Positions 47,160 through 55,918 of a stretch of 64,000 bases of DNA are shown here, one piece after another (positions within the stretch are counted from its first letter, which is position 1; each line of letters begins with the position of its first letter). Below the pieces are notes generated by a model that saw nothing but the letters and a program-made list of their open reading frames with translations, was not told where the DNA came from and searched no databases. The translations under genes and the position numbers were made by a program. Source of the stretch: Aquiflexum balticum DSM 16537 (GTDB taxonomy: Bacteria; Bacteroidota; Bacteroidia; Cytophagales; Cyclobacteriaceae); NCBI RefSeq assembly GCF_900176595.1, contig NZ_LT838813.1, positions 558,001 through 622,000 on the forward strand, given 5' to 3'.

Positions 47160-47711
47160 CTATTTAACATACCCGGTTATGCTCATTTTATTTGGCTTCA
47201 AAAAGACAACCTTTTGAGTTGTCTCCACTACATAATTTTCAATTTCCCCTCCTTGGCCTTGGTTGTAAATAATTCCTGTTGTTTGGGTGGAATAAAAAAG
47301 ATTGGAAGATCCGGAAATAAATGTAATGTCCTTCACTTCTCCGCCACTGTAATTCACCACAATTTTTTTCACTCTCCCTTTCTCGTTTTTTTTCAGTTGA
47401 TGGATTAGTTCCCGATCATTTTTTTGGGTCTCATAGGCGGCAGCCAAGCTAGGTTTATTGATATCCGCCTGTATAAAAAAATCCAGTTCTCTAAGCCAAT
47501 TTTCAGAGCTCAAAGTATCAATGATCTCCTCTTTTTCGCCGTTGACAATAACTTCTTTTAAAAGCACCTTACCGTCAAGATTCAGAGCCAATTCTTCTAT
47601 GTAATCTTTCAATGGAAAATAGATATTCTCTGTTTCCTGAACCGACCTATTGGTTTCCACACAGCTGATGAACATTAAAAGAAACAGAATGATAAAATAA
47701 AAATACTTCAT
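47160..47711 (-). CDS. Hypothetical lipoprotein, 183 residues
   Basis: A protein with a lipobox (LLMFISC, Cys17) and a mature part rich in beta-strand-like stretches: GKVLLKEVIVNGEKEEI, KKIVVNYSGGEVKDITFISG and SNLFYSTQTTGIIYN. I do not recognise the family. It is presumably anchored in the outer or inner membrane. It lies downstream of gpmI on the same strand, but a 210-bp repeat element separates the two, so co-transcription is uncertain. Confidence 0.65.
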   Translation of the reverse strand: MKYFYFIILFLLMFISCVETNRSVQETENIYFPLKDYIEELALNLDGKVLLKEVIVNGEKEEIIDTLSSENWLRELDFFIQADINKPSLAAAYETQKNDRELIHQLKKNEKGRVKKIVVNYSGGEVKDITFISGSSNLFYSTQTTGIIYNQGQGGEIENYVVETTQKVVFLKPNKMSITGYVK

Positions 47712-47740
47712 ATATATTTTTGTTTTCCAAGATCATAAAT

Positions 47741-47950
47741 AACAAGAGGCTGTCTCATAAGTGAAATCTCCAAAATCATATCCAAATATTATTTGGGCTT
47801 AGATTTGACTAGACTTTGGGTCTTTGTGCCTTTATGGCATTTTTGGACAATTTTGACCACAAACACAAAGTCACAAAGGGCCTAATTGTAAAACCTATAC
47901 TTTATTTGGCAATAAAATTTGAAAGTCGATTTATGATACAGCCTCTTGTT
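47741..47950. repeat. 210-bp element with 20-bp terminal inverted repeats
   Basis: The left end 47741-47760 and the right end 47931-47950 are inverted repeats matching at 19 of 20 positions (core GAGGCTGTCTCATAA). The interior carries a second pair, CTTTGTGCC and CACAAAG-TCACAAAGGG, around 47822-47880. No protein of use is encoded. The structure fits a MITE or transposon-end derivative. No convincing target duplication is seen at its flanks. Confidence 0.7.
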
Positions 47951-47966
47951 ACAAATGTAATATTAT

Positions 47967-49487
47967 TTAAACCAAAATATTTCCGGTCATTTCCTTCGGG
48001 ATAGAAATGCCCATCAAAGTCAAAATAGTGGGTGCTAAATCGCCCAATTTCCCATCTTTAAGCTCAAATTTATCTTTTTCATCTACCAGAATACAAGGGA
48101 CCAGATTAGTAGTATGGGCTGTATTTGGACTTCCATCTTCATTGATCATCATATCACTGTTTCCGTGGTCTGCAATCACTATGGTGGTATAACCACTTTC
48201 CAAGGCCTGGGTAATGACCTGTCTGGCACATTCATCCACTGTCTCACATGCCTTAACAGCAGCTTCAAACACCCCTGTATGTCCCACCATATCCGGATTG
48301 GCAAAATTGAGACAAACAAAATCCACCTCTTTTTTTCTTATTTCGGTTTTTATTTTGTCTGCAATTTCATAAGCGCTCATTTCAGGCTTTAGGTCATAAG
48401 TTGCTACTTTTGGAGATGGACACAAAATCCTGCTTTCTCCGTCAAATTCTTTTTCCCTGCCTCCTGAAAAAAAGAAAGTCACATGGGGATACTTTTCGGT
48501 TTCTGCTATTCTGATTTGTTTTTTCCTATTCTCAGCCAACACCTCTCCCAAAGTATTATTCAGATTATCCTTCTCAAAGAGAACTTTTACATTTTTGAAT
48601 GTCTCATCATAACTGGTAAAGGTTATATAATGAAGTTTTAGTTTTTTCATATTAAAATCTTCAAAGTCCGTCTGCGTAAGGACTTGGGTGATTTCCCTTC
48701 CTCTGTCAGTCCTGAAATTGAAGCAAATCACTACATCATTTTCCTGAATTACAGCCAATGGCTTACCCTGTTCATTGACCTGAATAATTGGTCTTATAAA
48801 CTCATCCGTCACCCCATTACTGTAGGATTTGACCATTGAGGCCAACACATCTTTTGATTTCTCTCCTTCACCTTTGACCATGGCATCATAGGCCAATTTC
48901 ACCCTTTCCCATCTTTTATCTCTATCCATGGCATAGTATCTCCCAATGACAGAAGCAATCTTACCCACAGAATGCTGAAAATGCTCATTGAGTTCACTCA
49001 AATAATGCAGCCCGCTTTTTGGATCGGTATCCCTGCCGTCAGTAAATGCATGTACATAAACCTGTGACAAACCATTGAATTTAGCTGCATCACAAAGGCC
49101 TTTGAGATGGTCAATGTGAGCATGTACGCCTCCATCCGAAACCAACCCTATCAAATGCACTTTTCTATTTTCCCTTTTGGCATAATTGAATGCCTCCACC
49201 AAAATAGGGTGATGATTCAGATCCCCATCTTGAACTGCCTTATTGACTTTGACCAGGTCCTGATAAACTACTCTTCCTGCACCTATATTCATGTGACCAA
49301 CCTCGGAATTACCCATTTGCCCTTCAGGAAGACCTACGGCCAAACCTGAAGCTTCCAACTTGGAATGGGGATATTTTTTATAAAGGCTGTCCACAAAAGG
49401 CGTTTTTGCTTTATCAATTGCGGAGACCTCGGGATTAGTAGCAATGCCCCATCCATCCAAAATCATCAATATTACTTTTTTATTCAT
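47967..49487 (-). CDS. gpmI: 2,3-bisphosphoglycerate-independent phosphoglycerate mutase
   Basis: A 506-residue metalloenzyme of the alkaline-phosphatase superfamily interconverting 3- and 2-phosphoglycerate in glycolysis. Motifs are ILMILDGWGIA at the N-terminus, EGQMGNSEVGHMNIGAGR with the catalytic Ser near residue 62, HAFTDGRDTDPKSG, CLNFANPDMVGHTG and IADHGNSDMM. Length is standard. The repeat element begins 17 bases after its stop codon. Confidence 0.96.
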   Translation of the reverse strand: MNKKVILMILDGWGIATNPEVSAIDKAKTPFVDSLYKKYPHSKLEASGLAVGLPEGQMGNSEVGHMNIGAGRVVYQDLVKVNKAVQDGDLNHHPILVEAFNYAKRENRKVHLIGLVSDGGVHAHIDHLKGLCDAAKFNGLSQVYVHAFTDGRDTDPKSGLHYLSELNEHFQHSVGKIASVIGRYYAMDRDKRWERVKLAYDAMVKGEGEKSKDVLASMVKSYSNGVTDEFIRPIIQVNEQGKPLAVIQENDVVICFNFRTDRGREITQVLTQTDFEDFNMKKLKLHYITFTSYDETFKNVKVLFEKDNLNNTLGEVLAENRKKQIRIAETEKYPHVTFFFSGGREKEFDGESRILCPSPKVATYDLKPEMSAYEIADKIKTEIRKKEVDFVCLNFANPDMVGHTGVFEAAVKACETVDECARQVITQALESGYTTIVIADHGNSDMMINEDGSPNTAHTTNLVPCILVDEKDKFELKDGKLGDLAPTILTLMGISIPKEMTGNILV

Positions 49488-49707
49488 AGTGGCATTCTAT
49501 TTTGATAAAAATTAAAAGTGATTTTTTAACGAACTGTAAAAATGATTATTCTTTACCAAGTGCACAAAATTCCAGCTACATAATTTTCTGCTTTTGGAAA
49601 TTGATAAACTCACATCAAAAGCAGAAATCTTAGGATGAATTACTTTTTTGTCAAATAATAGCCTTACCTAACGAATTTGGCTTAATATTTGTTTTGTAGT
49701 TTTCACA

Positions 49708-50127
49708 ATGAATTTTATGAAAAGTTTAGTTGCCCTAATATCATTATCTCTATTGTTTTTTGTGCCTTCAGGTGCCACCAACCGAACCGAAACAAATCTC
49801 AATTTGACGGAATTATCTGTTTATTTCAAAACAGGTTCAAGTAAGGATCTTGCCAGATATTTCGACCACGCTATCAATTTGAATATCAATGGCCAGCAAG
49901 GTGATTATTCTAAAAATCAGGCAGAATTTATTCTAAAGGATTTTTTTATCAAATACCCTCCGGATGATTTCAAAGTTCTCCATCAGGGAGAAAATCGGGG
50001 GCCTACAATGTTTTTTGTGGGATCCTATATGACCGATTCAAATCAATTTCGGATACTGATCAAAGGAACCAATAAAGGTGACCTGATTAAAATCTTTAGC
50101 CTGGAAATTATAAAAATAAGAATTTAG
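49708..50127 (+). CDS. DUF4783 domain protein
   Basis: A 139-residue protein with signal peptide (cleavage near PSGATN, about residue 24). The mature part follows the DUF4783 pattern: LSVYFKTGSSKDLARYFDHA, INLNINGQQGDYSKNQAEFI and FILKDFFIKYPPDDFKVLHQ. A cystatin/NTF2-like small fold is likely. Function is unknown. I recall this family directly upstream of nadC in Bacteroidota, as here (34 bases). Confidence 0.82.
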   Translation: MNFMKSLVALISLSLLFFVPSGATNRTETNLNLTELSVYFKTGSSKDLARYFDHAINLNINGQQGDYSKNQAEFILKDFFIKYPPDDFKVLHQGENRGPTMFFVGSYMTDSNQFRILIKGTNKGDLIKIFSLEIIKIRI

Positions 50128-50161
50128 GCTCCCTGCAAACATAATTTTTTATTTTTGAGGT

Positions 50162-51022
50162 GTGAAAAACATACCCTATCTGACACCTGAAAAAATACAT
50201 GAATTTATCCGTCTTGCCCTCCAAGAAGATGTTGGTGCGGGTGACCATTCATCTTTGGGATCAATCCCTCAAGGTAAACAGGGTCAGGCCCAATTGATCA
50301 TTAAAGAAAAAGGCATCATCGCAGGACTGCAACTTGCAGAAATGATTTTTCGTCAATTTGACCCTGATCTGAAAGTTGAACTGTTGATGTATGACGGTTC
50401 TGAAGTCAAAGCCGGAGACATTGGATTGACAGTAAAAGGCTCAGCAATATCTATTTTGACCACTGAAAGATTGGTTTTGAACTGTCTCCAAAGGATGAGC
50501 GCAATAGCCACAAAAACGCATAACCTCAATCAAATTATCAGCCATACCAAAGCAAGGCTGATGGACACTAGAAAGACAACCCCAAACTTCAGATTGATGG
50601 AAAAATGGGCCGTGGTCCTCGGTGGCGGGTTGAACCATAGATTCGCTTTGTATGATATGGTTATGCTGAAGGACAATCATATTGATTTTGCAGGAGGAAT
50701 AAGGCAAGCAATCGAGTCTACCAAATCCTATCTTGATTCAAAAAAACTGAACTTGAAAATCGAGGTAGAAACGAGAACACTTGCTGAGGTCAAGGAAGTA
50801 TTGGATGTAGGCGGGGTCGACTTTATCATGCTGGACAACATGGATTACCCTACCATGAGAGAAGCAATCAGATTAGTAAACGGAAGATTTCCGATTGAAG
50901 CATCCGGAGGTATTACAGAAGAAACACTGAAAGATGTAGCTGAGTGCGGTGTGGATTTTATATCCGTAGGTGCACTGACCCATCACGTAAAAAGTATGGA
51001 TATCAGTTTAAAAGCGTTTTGA
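50162..51022 (+). CDS. nadC: Nicotinate-nucleotide pyrophosphorylase (carboxylating)
   Basis: A 286-residue quinolinate phosphoribosyltransferase of de novo NAD synthesis. Motifs are FIRLALQEDVGAGDHSSLG, ERLVLNCLQRMSAIAT, MDTRKTTPNFRLMEKWAV, GGGLNHRFALYDMVMLKDNH and IEASGGITEETL. The start is a GTG at 50162: an in-frame TGA lies two codons upstream and there is no ATG before the conserved part. A convergent-type terminator follows. Confidence 0.95.
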   Translation: MKNIPYLTPEKIHEFIRLALQEDVGAGDHSSLGSIPQGKQGQAQLIIKEKGIIAGLQLAEMIFRQFDPDLKVELLMYDGSEVKAGDIGLTVKGSAISILTTERLVLNCLQRMSAIATKTHNLNQIISHTKARLMDTRKTTPNFRLMEKWAVVLGGGLNHRFALYDMVMLKDNHIDFAGGIRQAIESTKSYLDSKKLNLKIEVETRTLAEVKEVLDVGGVDFIMLDNMDYPTMREAIRLVNGRFPIEASGGITEETLKDVAECGVDFISVGALTHHVKSMDISLKAF

Positions 51023-51035
51023 ACAGGAATCAAAA

Positions 51036-51070
51036 AAAGGCACAATGGAGATGAATCCGATTGTGCCTTT
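51036..51070. terminator. Bidirectional terminator between nadC and amt
   Basis: An 11-bp perfect stem (AAAGGCACAAT / ATTGTGCCTTT) with a 13-base loop lies between the two convergent genes. Confidence 0.88.
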
Positions 51071-51099
51071 GTTAACAATGTAGGGTTAAAATTAAAGTT

Positions 51100-52332
51100 T
51101 TAATTTTTTGAAGCAAAGTCCGGATAAGCCTGCATACTGTGTTCATTGATATCCAAGCCTTCCAATTCCTCTCTTTCATCCACACGTATACCAATGGTTC
51201 TCTTTAAAGAAAAGAAAATCAACCAACTGCTGCCAAAACAAAAAGCTGCTACTGCCCCAATGCCGATAAGTTGAGAAAGAAGCTGCTGGAATCCAGCTAA
51301 ATTCCCAAATAGACCCACTGCCAAAGTACCCCAGATTCCACCGATCAAGTGGACAGAAATGGCACCCACAGGATCGTCTATTTTTATTCTATCAAAAAAT
51401 ACTACAGCAAATACAACCAATGTTCCTCCAATAAACCCAATAATGGCGGACTCGCCTACTCCCATCAAATCAGCCCCGGCAGTAATGCCTACCAGTCCTG
51501 CAAGAATTCCATTCAGCACCATAGTGATGTCATAGGTCTTGAATTTAAGATACGAAGCTATCAAAGCCCCAAATGCACCTGCGGCACCCGCAATAGCAGT
51601 GGTGACAAAAACCCTGGAAACACTTCCTGGATCAGCAGTCAATACCGAACCCCCATTGAATCCAAACCAACCAAACCAAAGTAAAAATACCCCGATTGTC
51701 GCCAAAGGAATATTATGGCCCGGAATAGCTTTCATGCCTGTTTCTGTATACTTGCCCAATCTTGGGCCAAGTAAAAAAGCCCCCACTAAGGCTCCCCAGC
51801 CCCCGACAGAGTGCACTATGGTAGAACCCGCAAAATCATAGAAAGGCACGTCTAAAGTATTCAAAAAGCCTCCGCCCCATTTCCACATTCCAACAATTGG
51901 ATAGCAAATACCCACATATAAGATCGAAAAAAAGATAAATGGTCCTAATTTAATTCTTTCGGCAACAGCTCCGGAAACAATAGTCGCGGCTGTAGCTGCA
52001 AACATGGCCTGGAAAATAAAATCAGTAAAAAAAGTGTACCCTTCATTATAGGCAAATGTATCCCAGCCCTCCGGGAGAGAAATCCCAATTCCGGAAAGAC
52101 CGAAGAAACTGCCTGTAAAAGCTTCTCCGGGGTACATTAAATTAAATCCGATAAAGGCATAAGTAAGCAGCCCTATAGCAGGGATAATAGTATTTTTAAA
52201 AAGGATATTGACCGTGTTTTTTGCTCTGGTCAGTCCAGCCTCCAAGCTGGCAAACCCCAAATGCATAATGAAGACCAATATGGTGGCCACCATCATCCAA
52301 AGGTTATTGATAGTAAACATTTCTTGATTCAT
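51100..52332 (-). CDS. amt: Ammonium transporter
   Basis: A 410-residue Amt/Rh channel with about 11 helices that conducts ammonium/ammonia. Motifs are MHLGFASLEAGLTRAKNTVN, DFAGSTIVHSVGGWGALVGA with the first pore His, and GAISVHLIGGIWGTLAVG with the second. There is no signal peptide, and the N-terminal helix is present. The P-II gene is 204 bases upstream on the same strand, the usual pairing for nitrogen control. Confidence 0.96.
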   Translation of the reverse strand: MNQEMFTINNLWMMVATILVFIMHLGFASLEAGLTRAKNTVNILFKNTIIPAIGLLTYAFIGFNLMYPGEAFTGSFFGLSGIGISLPEGWDTFAYNEGYTFFTDFIFQAMFAATAATIVSGAVAERIKLGPFIFFSILYVGICYPIVGMWKWGGGFLNTLDVPFYDFAGSTIVHSVGGWGALVGAFLLGPRLGKYTETGMKAIPGHNIPLATIGVFLLWFGWFGFNGGSVLTADPGSVSRVFVTTAIAGAAGAFGALIASYLKFKTYDITMVLNGILAGLVGITAGADLMGVGESAIIGFIGGTLVVFAVVFFDRIKIDDPVGAISVHLIGGIWGTLAVGLFGNLAGFQQLLSQLIGIGAVAAFCFGSSWLIFFSLKRTIGIRVDEREELEGLDINEHSMQAYPDFASKN

Positions 52333-52479
52333 AGGTTTGATAGGTTAGTATTATGTAATGATATTTTGACTGATGAATTTGAATAAGAAGGCAGATTTCA
52401 CTTTGTTTTTAAATTGGATTGTCTAAGCTGTATTCATATGCATCACTTCTCTAGGTTTCCTGACTTACATTTGGACAGG

Positions 52480-52536
52480 CTTTAACTCTCGTTTCTTTTT
52501 TCTTACTTCTTGCTTCTTGGTTCTTGCTGCTTTTGA
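52480..52536. repeat. TTCTTGG-type low-complexity repeat before amt
   Basis: A pyrimidine-rich array (CTTACTTCTTGCTTCTTGGT) lies between the P-II gene and amt. A closely similar array is found at about 60000-60062 before the aspartate kinase gene, so it is a dispersed repeat. Confidence 0.55.
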
Positions 52537-52884
52537 CTACAATGCTTCTTCACCGGTGTCACGGTTTCTTATTCTGTAGGCTTCCAAAGCCTCGTAGATG
52601 AAGATTTTTCCATCCCCGACTTCCCCTGTTTTCCCCATATTCAGGATACAATCGACCACAGGTTGGACGAGTTCCTCTACTGTCACAATTTCAAGTTTGG
52701 TTCGGGGAATATAACTTGGTTCATAAGCCACACCACGGTAAGTCTGTTGCTTGGCATGTTCCATCCCCATTCCCTTTACTTCATAGAAAGTGAGAAATTT
52801 CACCCCCAAACCTGCTACACATGTATAAATCTCCTCAAATTTGGATGTTCTAATAATTGCTTCGATTTTTTTCATTTTCTTCAA
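52537..52884 (-). CDS. glnB: Nitrogen regulatory protein P-II
   Basis: A 115-residue P-II protein (GlnB/GlnK type). The core is KIEAIIRTSKFEEIYTCVAG, the T-loop region EHAKQQTYRGVAYEPSYIPR carries Tyr residues in the position used for modification, and the end GDGKIFIYEALEAYRIRNRD is typical. It senses 2-oxoglutarate and ATP/ADP and in GlnK form blocks Amt. Met1 or Met4 may be the start. The T-loop differs from the enterobacterial sequence, so uridylylation is not assured. Confidence 0.9.
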   Translation of the reverse strand: MKKMKKIEAIIRTSKFEEIYTCVAGLGVKFLTFYEVKGMGMEHAKQQTYRGVAYEPSYIPRTKLEIVTVEELVQPVVDCILNMGKTGEVGDGKIFIYEALEAYRIRNRDTGEEAL

Positions 52885-53189
52885 TTTAAGTGGGTATTTA
52901 TTAGAAAAACAGTGCTAATGTAAAAGAAAAAGTATTAAAAAAATATATTTGATTTATTTTTGAACCTATTTGAACAATTTTTTTTATTATTTTTAATTTA
53001 TAGATAAAATTTTAACCCTATTTCAAATATTTTTTTGTCTGAAAAAATTTTATCGGTTCTTTTTTTAATCATATAAAGACAATAGGCATGTTTTTACTTT
53101 CTGGAATCTATGTATTAAAATAAAACAACCCTTCTCTTTGTATCCAAAATGAAAAAAGTAATTTTGGACCTGAAAAAAGAAATGACTTT
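52885..53189. other. AT-rich divergent intergenic region
   Basis: About 300 bases, very rich in A and T, separate the divergent P-II and nucleotidyltransferase genes. Apart from the promoter at 53137-53166 I see no gene, RNA or repeat in it. Regulatory sites for the nitrogen genes may lie here, but none can be recognised. Confidence 0.5.
53137..53166 (+). promoter_or_regulatory. Bacteroidota-type promoter of the nucleotidyltransferase gene
   Basis: TTTG (53137-53140), an 18-base spacer and TAATTTTG (53159-53166) precede the ATG at 53190 by 23 bases. The spacer is one base short of the usual 19. Confidence 0.5.
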
Positions 53190-54095
53190 ATGAAAATCAA
53201 ACCAACACTTTTGGTACTTGCTGCCGGCATGGGCAGTAGATATGGAGGAAATAAACAGATTGACGGCTTTGGCCCCAATGGAGAAACCATCCTGGAATAT
53301 TCCATTTATGATGCCATTAGGGCAGGATTCGGAAAGGTTGTCTTGATCGTAAGACAAGAAATACTGGAAATGACCAAAGAACTGCTTCTGCCTAAAGTAG
53401 AAGGAAAAATAGAAATCGATTTTGTACTCCAATCCCTCCAAAGTTTTGTGCCGAGTGAATTCCAAAATCCGGAAAGAACAAAACCCTACGGCACAGCACA
53501 TGCAGTATTGTGTGCCAAAGATGCGATCGCAGAGCCATTCTCTGTTATCAATGCAGATGATTTTTATGGGAAAGAGGCTTTTGAGGTAATCGGTAAATTC
53601 CTGACAAACGGGGTTCAGCCCAATCTACATGCAATGGTAGGCTATGCAATCCAAAACGTACTATCCGAACACGGCACCGTAAGCCGGGGAGTATGCAGCA
53701 TGAATGAAGCGAATCAACTGATAGGAATGATAGAAAGAACCTCCATCGCAAGAGAAGGTGAAAAAATCCTGAGTAAAGGTGATGGTGAAGTGATCGAAAT
53801 CAAAGAAGGAACACCTGTCTCTATGAATTTTTGGGGATTTCATCCAACAGTCTTTTCTGCTATTGAAGAAATGTGGCTGGAATTCCTCACCAACAATACG
53901 GAAAATTTAAAATCCGAATTTTACATCCCTACCGTGGCCAACAATCTGATTCAGGACGGCAAGGCTGCATTTGAAATATTGGAAGGTGGAAAAACCTGGT
54001 TTGGGGTAACTTATACCGAAGATAAACCTGTAGTAATCGATTCCTTGAAAAAAATGCATGAATCAGGGGAGTATCCGGTGAATCTTTGGGGTTGA
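53190..54095 (+). CDS. Sugar-nucleotidyltransferase-like protein
   Basis: A 301-residue GT-A fold protein. LVLAAGMGSRYGGNKQIDGF (residues 8-27) is the nucleotide-binding signature of NDP-sugar pyrophosphorylases, FSVINADDFYGKEAF holds the metal-binding Asp pair, and PVSMNFWGFHP is the second conserved block. It would join a sugar phosphate with an NTP; the substrate cannot be told. It stands alone between its own promoter and a palindromic repeat. Confidence 0.82.
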   Translation: MKIKPTLLVLAAGMGSRYGGNKQIDGFGPNGETILEYSIYDAIRAGFGKVVLIVRQEILEMTKELLLPKVEGKIEIDFVLQSLQSFVPSEFQNPERTKPYGTAHAVLCAKDAIAEPFSVINADDFYGKEAFEVIGKFLTNGVQPNLHAMVGYAIQNVLSEHGTVSRGVCSMNEANQLIGMIERTSIAREGEKILSKGDGEVIEIKEGTPVSMNFWGFHPTVFSAIEEMWLEFLTNNTENLKSEFYIPTVANNLIQDGKAAFEILEGGKTWFGVTYTEDKPVVIDSLKKMHESGEYPVNLWG

Positions 54096-54264
54096 GTCGC
54101 GGTATTCAGTGGGCAGTCGCAGTTGGCAGTCGCAGTGTTCAGTTTGCAGTCACAGCTTAAAGTGGACAGTTTTAGTTTGCAGTAGGCAGTATTCATATTG
54201 AATACTGATCACTGAAAACTGATCACTGAAAACTGCAAACTGAACCCTGCCAACTGATCACTGA
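54096..54264. repeat. CAGT/ACTG-rich palindromic intergenic repeat
   Basis: The left half repeats GGCAGTCGCAGT and GTTTGCAGT units; the right half is the inverted form (CACTGAAAACTGATCACTG, CTGCAAACTGAAC). The whole can fold back on itself with the turn near 54195 (ATTCATATTGAATAC). It fills the gap between two convergent genes and reaches into the last codon and stop of the TlpA-like gene. Confidence 0.75.
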
Positions 54265-55376
54265 ATTTTGGACAATACCTCAAATGCTTCATCTCCGGGT
54301 CTTGGGGCATTGACATCGATGATTTTATTGTCTTTGCCGATTATCAGGTATCGGGGAATACCCCAAACCTTAAAATATTGCATGATTTCCGCCTGAAAAC
54401 CCTTACCAGCAAAAAGATGAACCCCTCTCATGGGATTTTTGCTCAGGTAATTTCTCCAAGGCTCTTCCTTTTCATCAATGGAAATGTACATGAGGACCAC
54501 ATCTTCCTTTTCCCGCAGCTTTGATTCAAATTCAGGTGTTTTTGTCCGAAAAGTATTGATACAGGGTCCGCACCAACTGGCCCAAAGGTCAAGATAAATG
54601 ATCTTGTCCTTGAAATCCGTTAAACTCACCTGATTCCCCTCCAAATCAACAAAAGAAAAATTTTCCACCTGAGCGCCAGCCCGTAATTTTTCTATCGAAA
54701 GCAATCCATTATCAAGATTATCGATGTAAACGGATTGAGGATATGTACTTTTGAAACCTTCTATTTGAAATTTACTTACATCATAGCCACCTGAAAGCAT
54801 CAGCATGTCATTCTGTATCAAGGCAGCCAAAAACATTTCTTTTTTTGGTTCTTCCAATTCTTGGACAAATGCCCCAACTTGCTCATTGGGCATCCCAAAA
54901 GGAATTCCCAATGCAGTATGAACAGTCATCATCAGGGACCGCGCAAGGTCATCTGAGAGTTCCGAAATGGAAGATTCCAATCCGGTTTCTCCAAAAAACC
55001 TTTCCAGAAACAACAGCTTTTCGGAAGTGTCCAATTCCTGCCCCCTGTCAAAATAAAGATCTCCCAATTGAACCAACATGGTATTGGTAAAAATCCTGGC
55101 ATTTTTCTTTTCTTCTTCTTTGAGTCCGACAGAATTTTTTTGGTAATACTCTTCTAATTCTTTTTTAATCTGCGTGACGAAATCAATATAATCCCCGGCC
55201 GGAGGAAGATCATCGACATCATACAAAACGGCAGCGACTTTTCCGTAAAGATCATTTTGAACATAACTTTCAAGTCCGTTCATGTAATCCAAATATGCCT
55301 GGGTAGGTGCTTGTCCATAAGAACTGAACCCAACAAGGATCCAAAGTAAAAAGAGGGAAAAGGGCTTTTTCATCAT
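54258..55376 (-). CDS. TlpA-like thioredoxin-fold protein
   Basis: About 372 residues. The start is set at MMKKPFSLF (55376), which gives a clean signal peptide (cleavage near SSYGQ); an ATG five codons earlier (55391) is possible. The first 230 mature residues are helical without clear family. The C-terminal 140 residues are a TlpA/AhpC-TSA thioredoxin domain with LDLWASWCGPCINTFRTKTP (CxxC) and WGIPRYLIIGKD. It probably reduces disulfides in the periplasm. Its final Gln codon and TGA stop lie inside the palindromic repeat. Confidence 0.85.
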   Translation of the reverse strand: MMKKPFSLFLLWILVGFSSYGQAPTQAYLDYMNGLESYVQNDLYGKVAAVLYDVDDLPPAGDYIDFVTQIKKELEEYYQKNSVGLKEEEKKNARIFTNTMLVQLGDLYFDRGQELDTSEKLLFLERFFGETGLESSISELSDDLARSLMMTVHTALGIPFGMPNEQVGAFVQELEEPKKEMFLAALIQNDMLMLSGGYDVSKFQIEGFKSTYPQSVYIDNLDNGLLSIEKLRAGAQVENFSFVDLEGNQVSLTDFKDKIIYLDLWASWCGPCINTFRTKTPEFESKLREKEDVVLMYISIDEKEEPWRNYLSKNPMRGVHLFAGKGFQAEIMQYFKVWGIPRYLIIGKDNKIIDVNAPRPGDEAFEVLSKIQ

Positions 55377-55504
55377 AGTCTGAATGCGCATGTTTGTAGA
55401 GTAGTTTGCAATAGTAATAAAATTTTGAATTTAAGATTCAGATTTAGATTTATTACTATTTTTGAAGATATAGATTCAGTTTCTCATAGCAAACCCCTAA
55501 AACC

Positions 55505-55918
55505 ATGAAAAAGTTGTTTTTTTCCACTTCCCCATTTCTCCTGGACTTGGGATTAGCCATTTTAAGGATTTCAACTTCTCTGATGTTGGTCACGCATGGC
55601 TGGGCCAAAATTGCAAACTTCAGCGAGAGACTGACTACATTCAGCGATCCTATTGGATTGGGACCTGCATTGTCTTTACAGTTGGTGATTTTCGCAGAGT
55701 TTTTCTGTGCTATTCTGTTGGCTTTGGGCTTCCTTTCACGGATATCATTGATTCCATTGATCATCAACATGGCGGTTATTTCTTTTGTGGTTCATGCTGA
55801 TGATCCTTTCTCAAACCAGGAAAAAGGTTTATTGTTCCTGGTCATATTTGTTTTCTTGATGTTTTCCGGTCCCGGCAAATATTCCGTGGATGCCCAGATC
55901 AAAAAGAACAGCAACTAA
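55505..55918 (+). CDS. DoxX family membrane protein
   Basis: A 137-residue protein with four hydrophobic helices. The DoxX pattern is visible in DLGLAILRISTSLMLVTHGW and FAEFFCAILLALGFLSRIS, ending with FSGPGKYSVDAQI. DoxX-like proteins are membrane proteins of varied or unknown redox function. The 3' end overlaps the convergent recF stop by four bases. Confidence 0.85.
   Translation: MKKLFFSTSPFLLDLGLAILRISTSLMLVTHGWAKIANFSERLTTFSDPIGLGPALSLQLVIFAEFFCAILLALGFLSRISLIPLIINMAVISFVVHADDPFSNQEKGLLFLVIFVFLMFSGPGKYSVDAQIKKNSN

Noticed and set aside
49676-49704. A TTTG ... TAGTTTTC promoter-like pair before the DUF4783 gene
   Set aside because: It would place the transcript start at or inside the start codon, and the -7 box deviates from the consensus.
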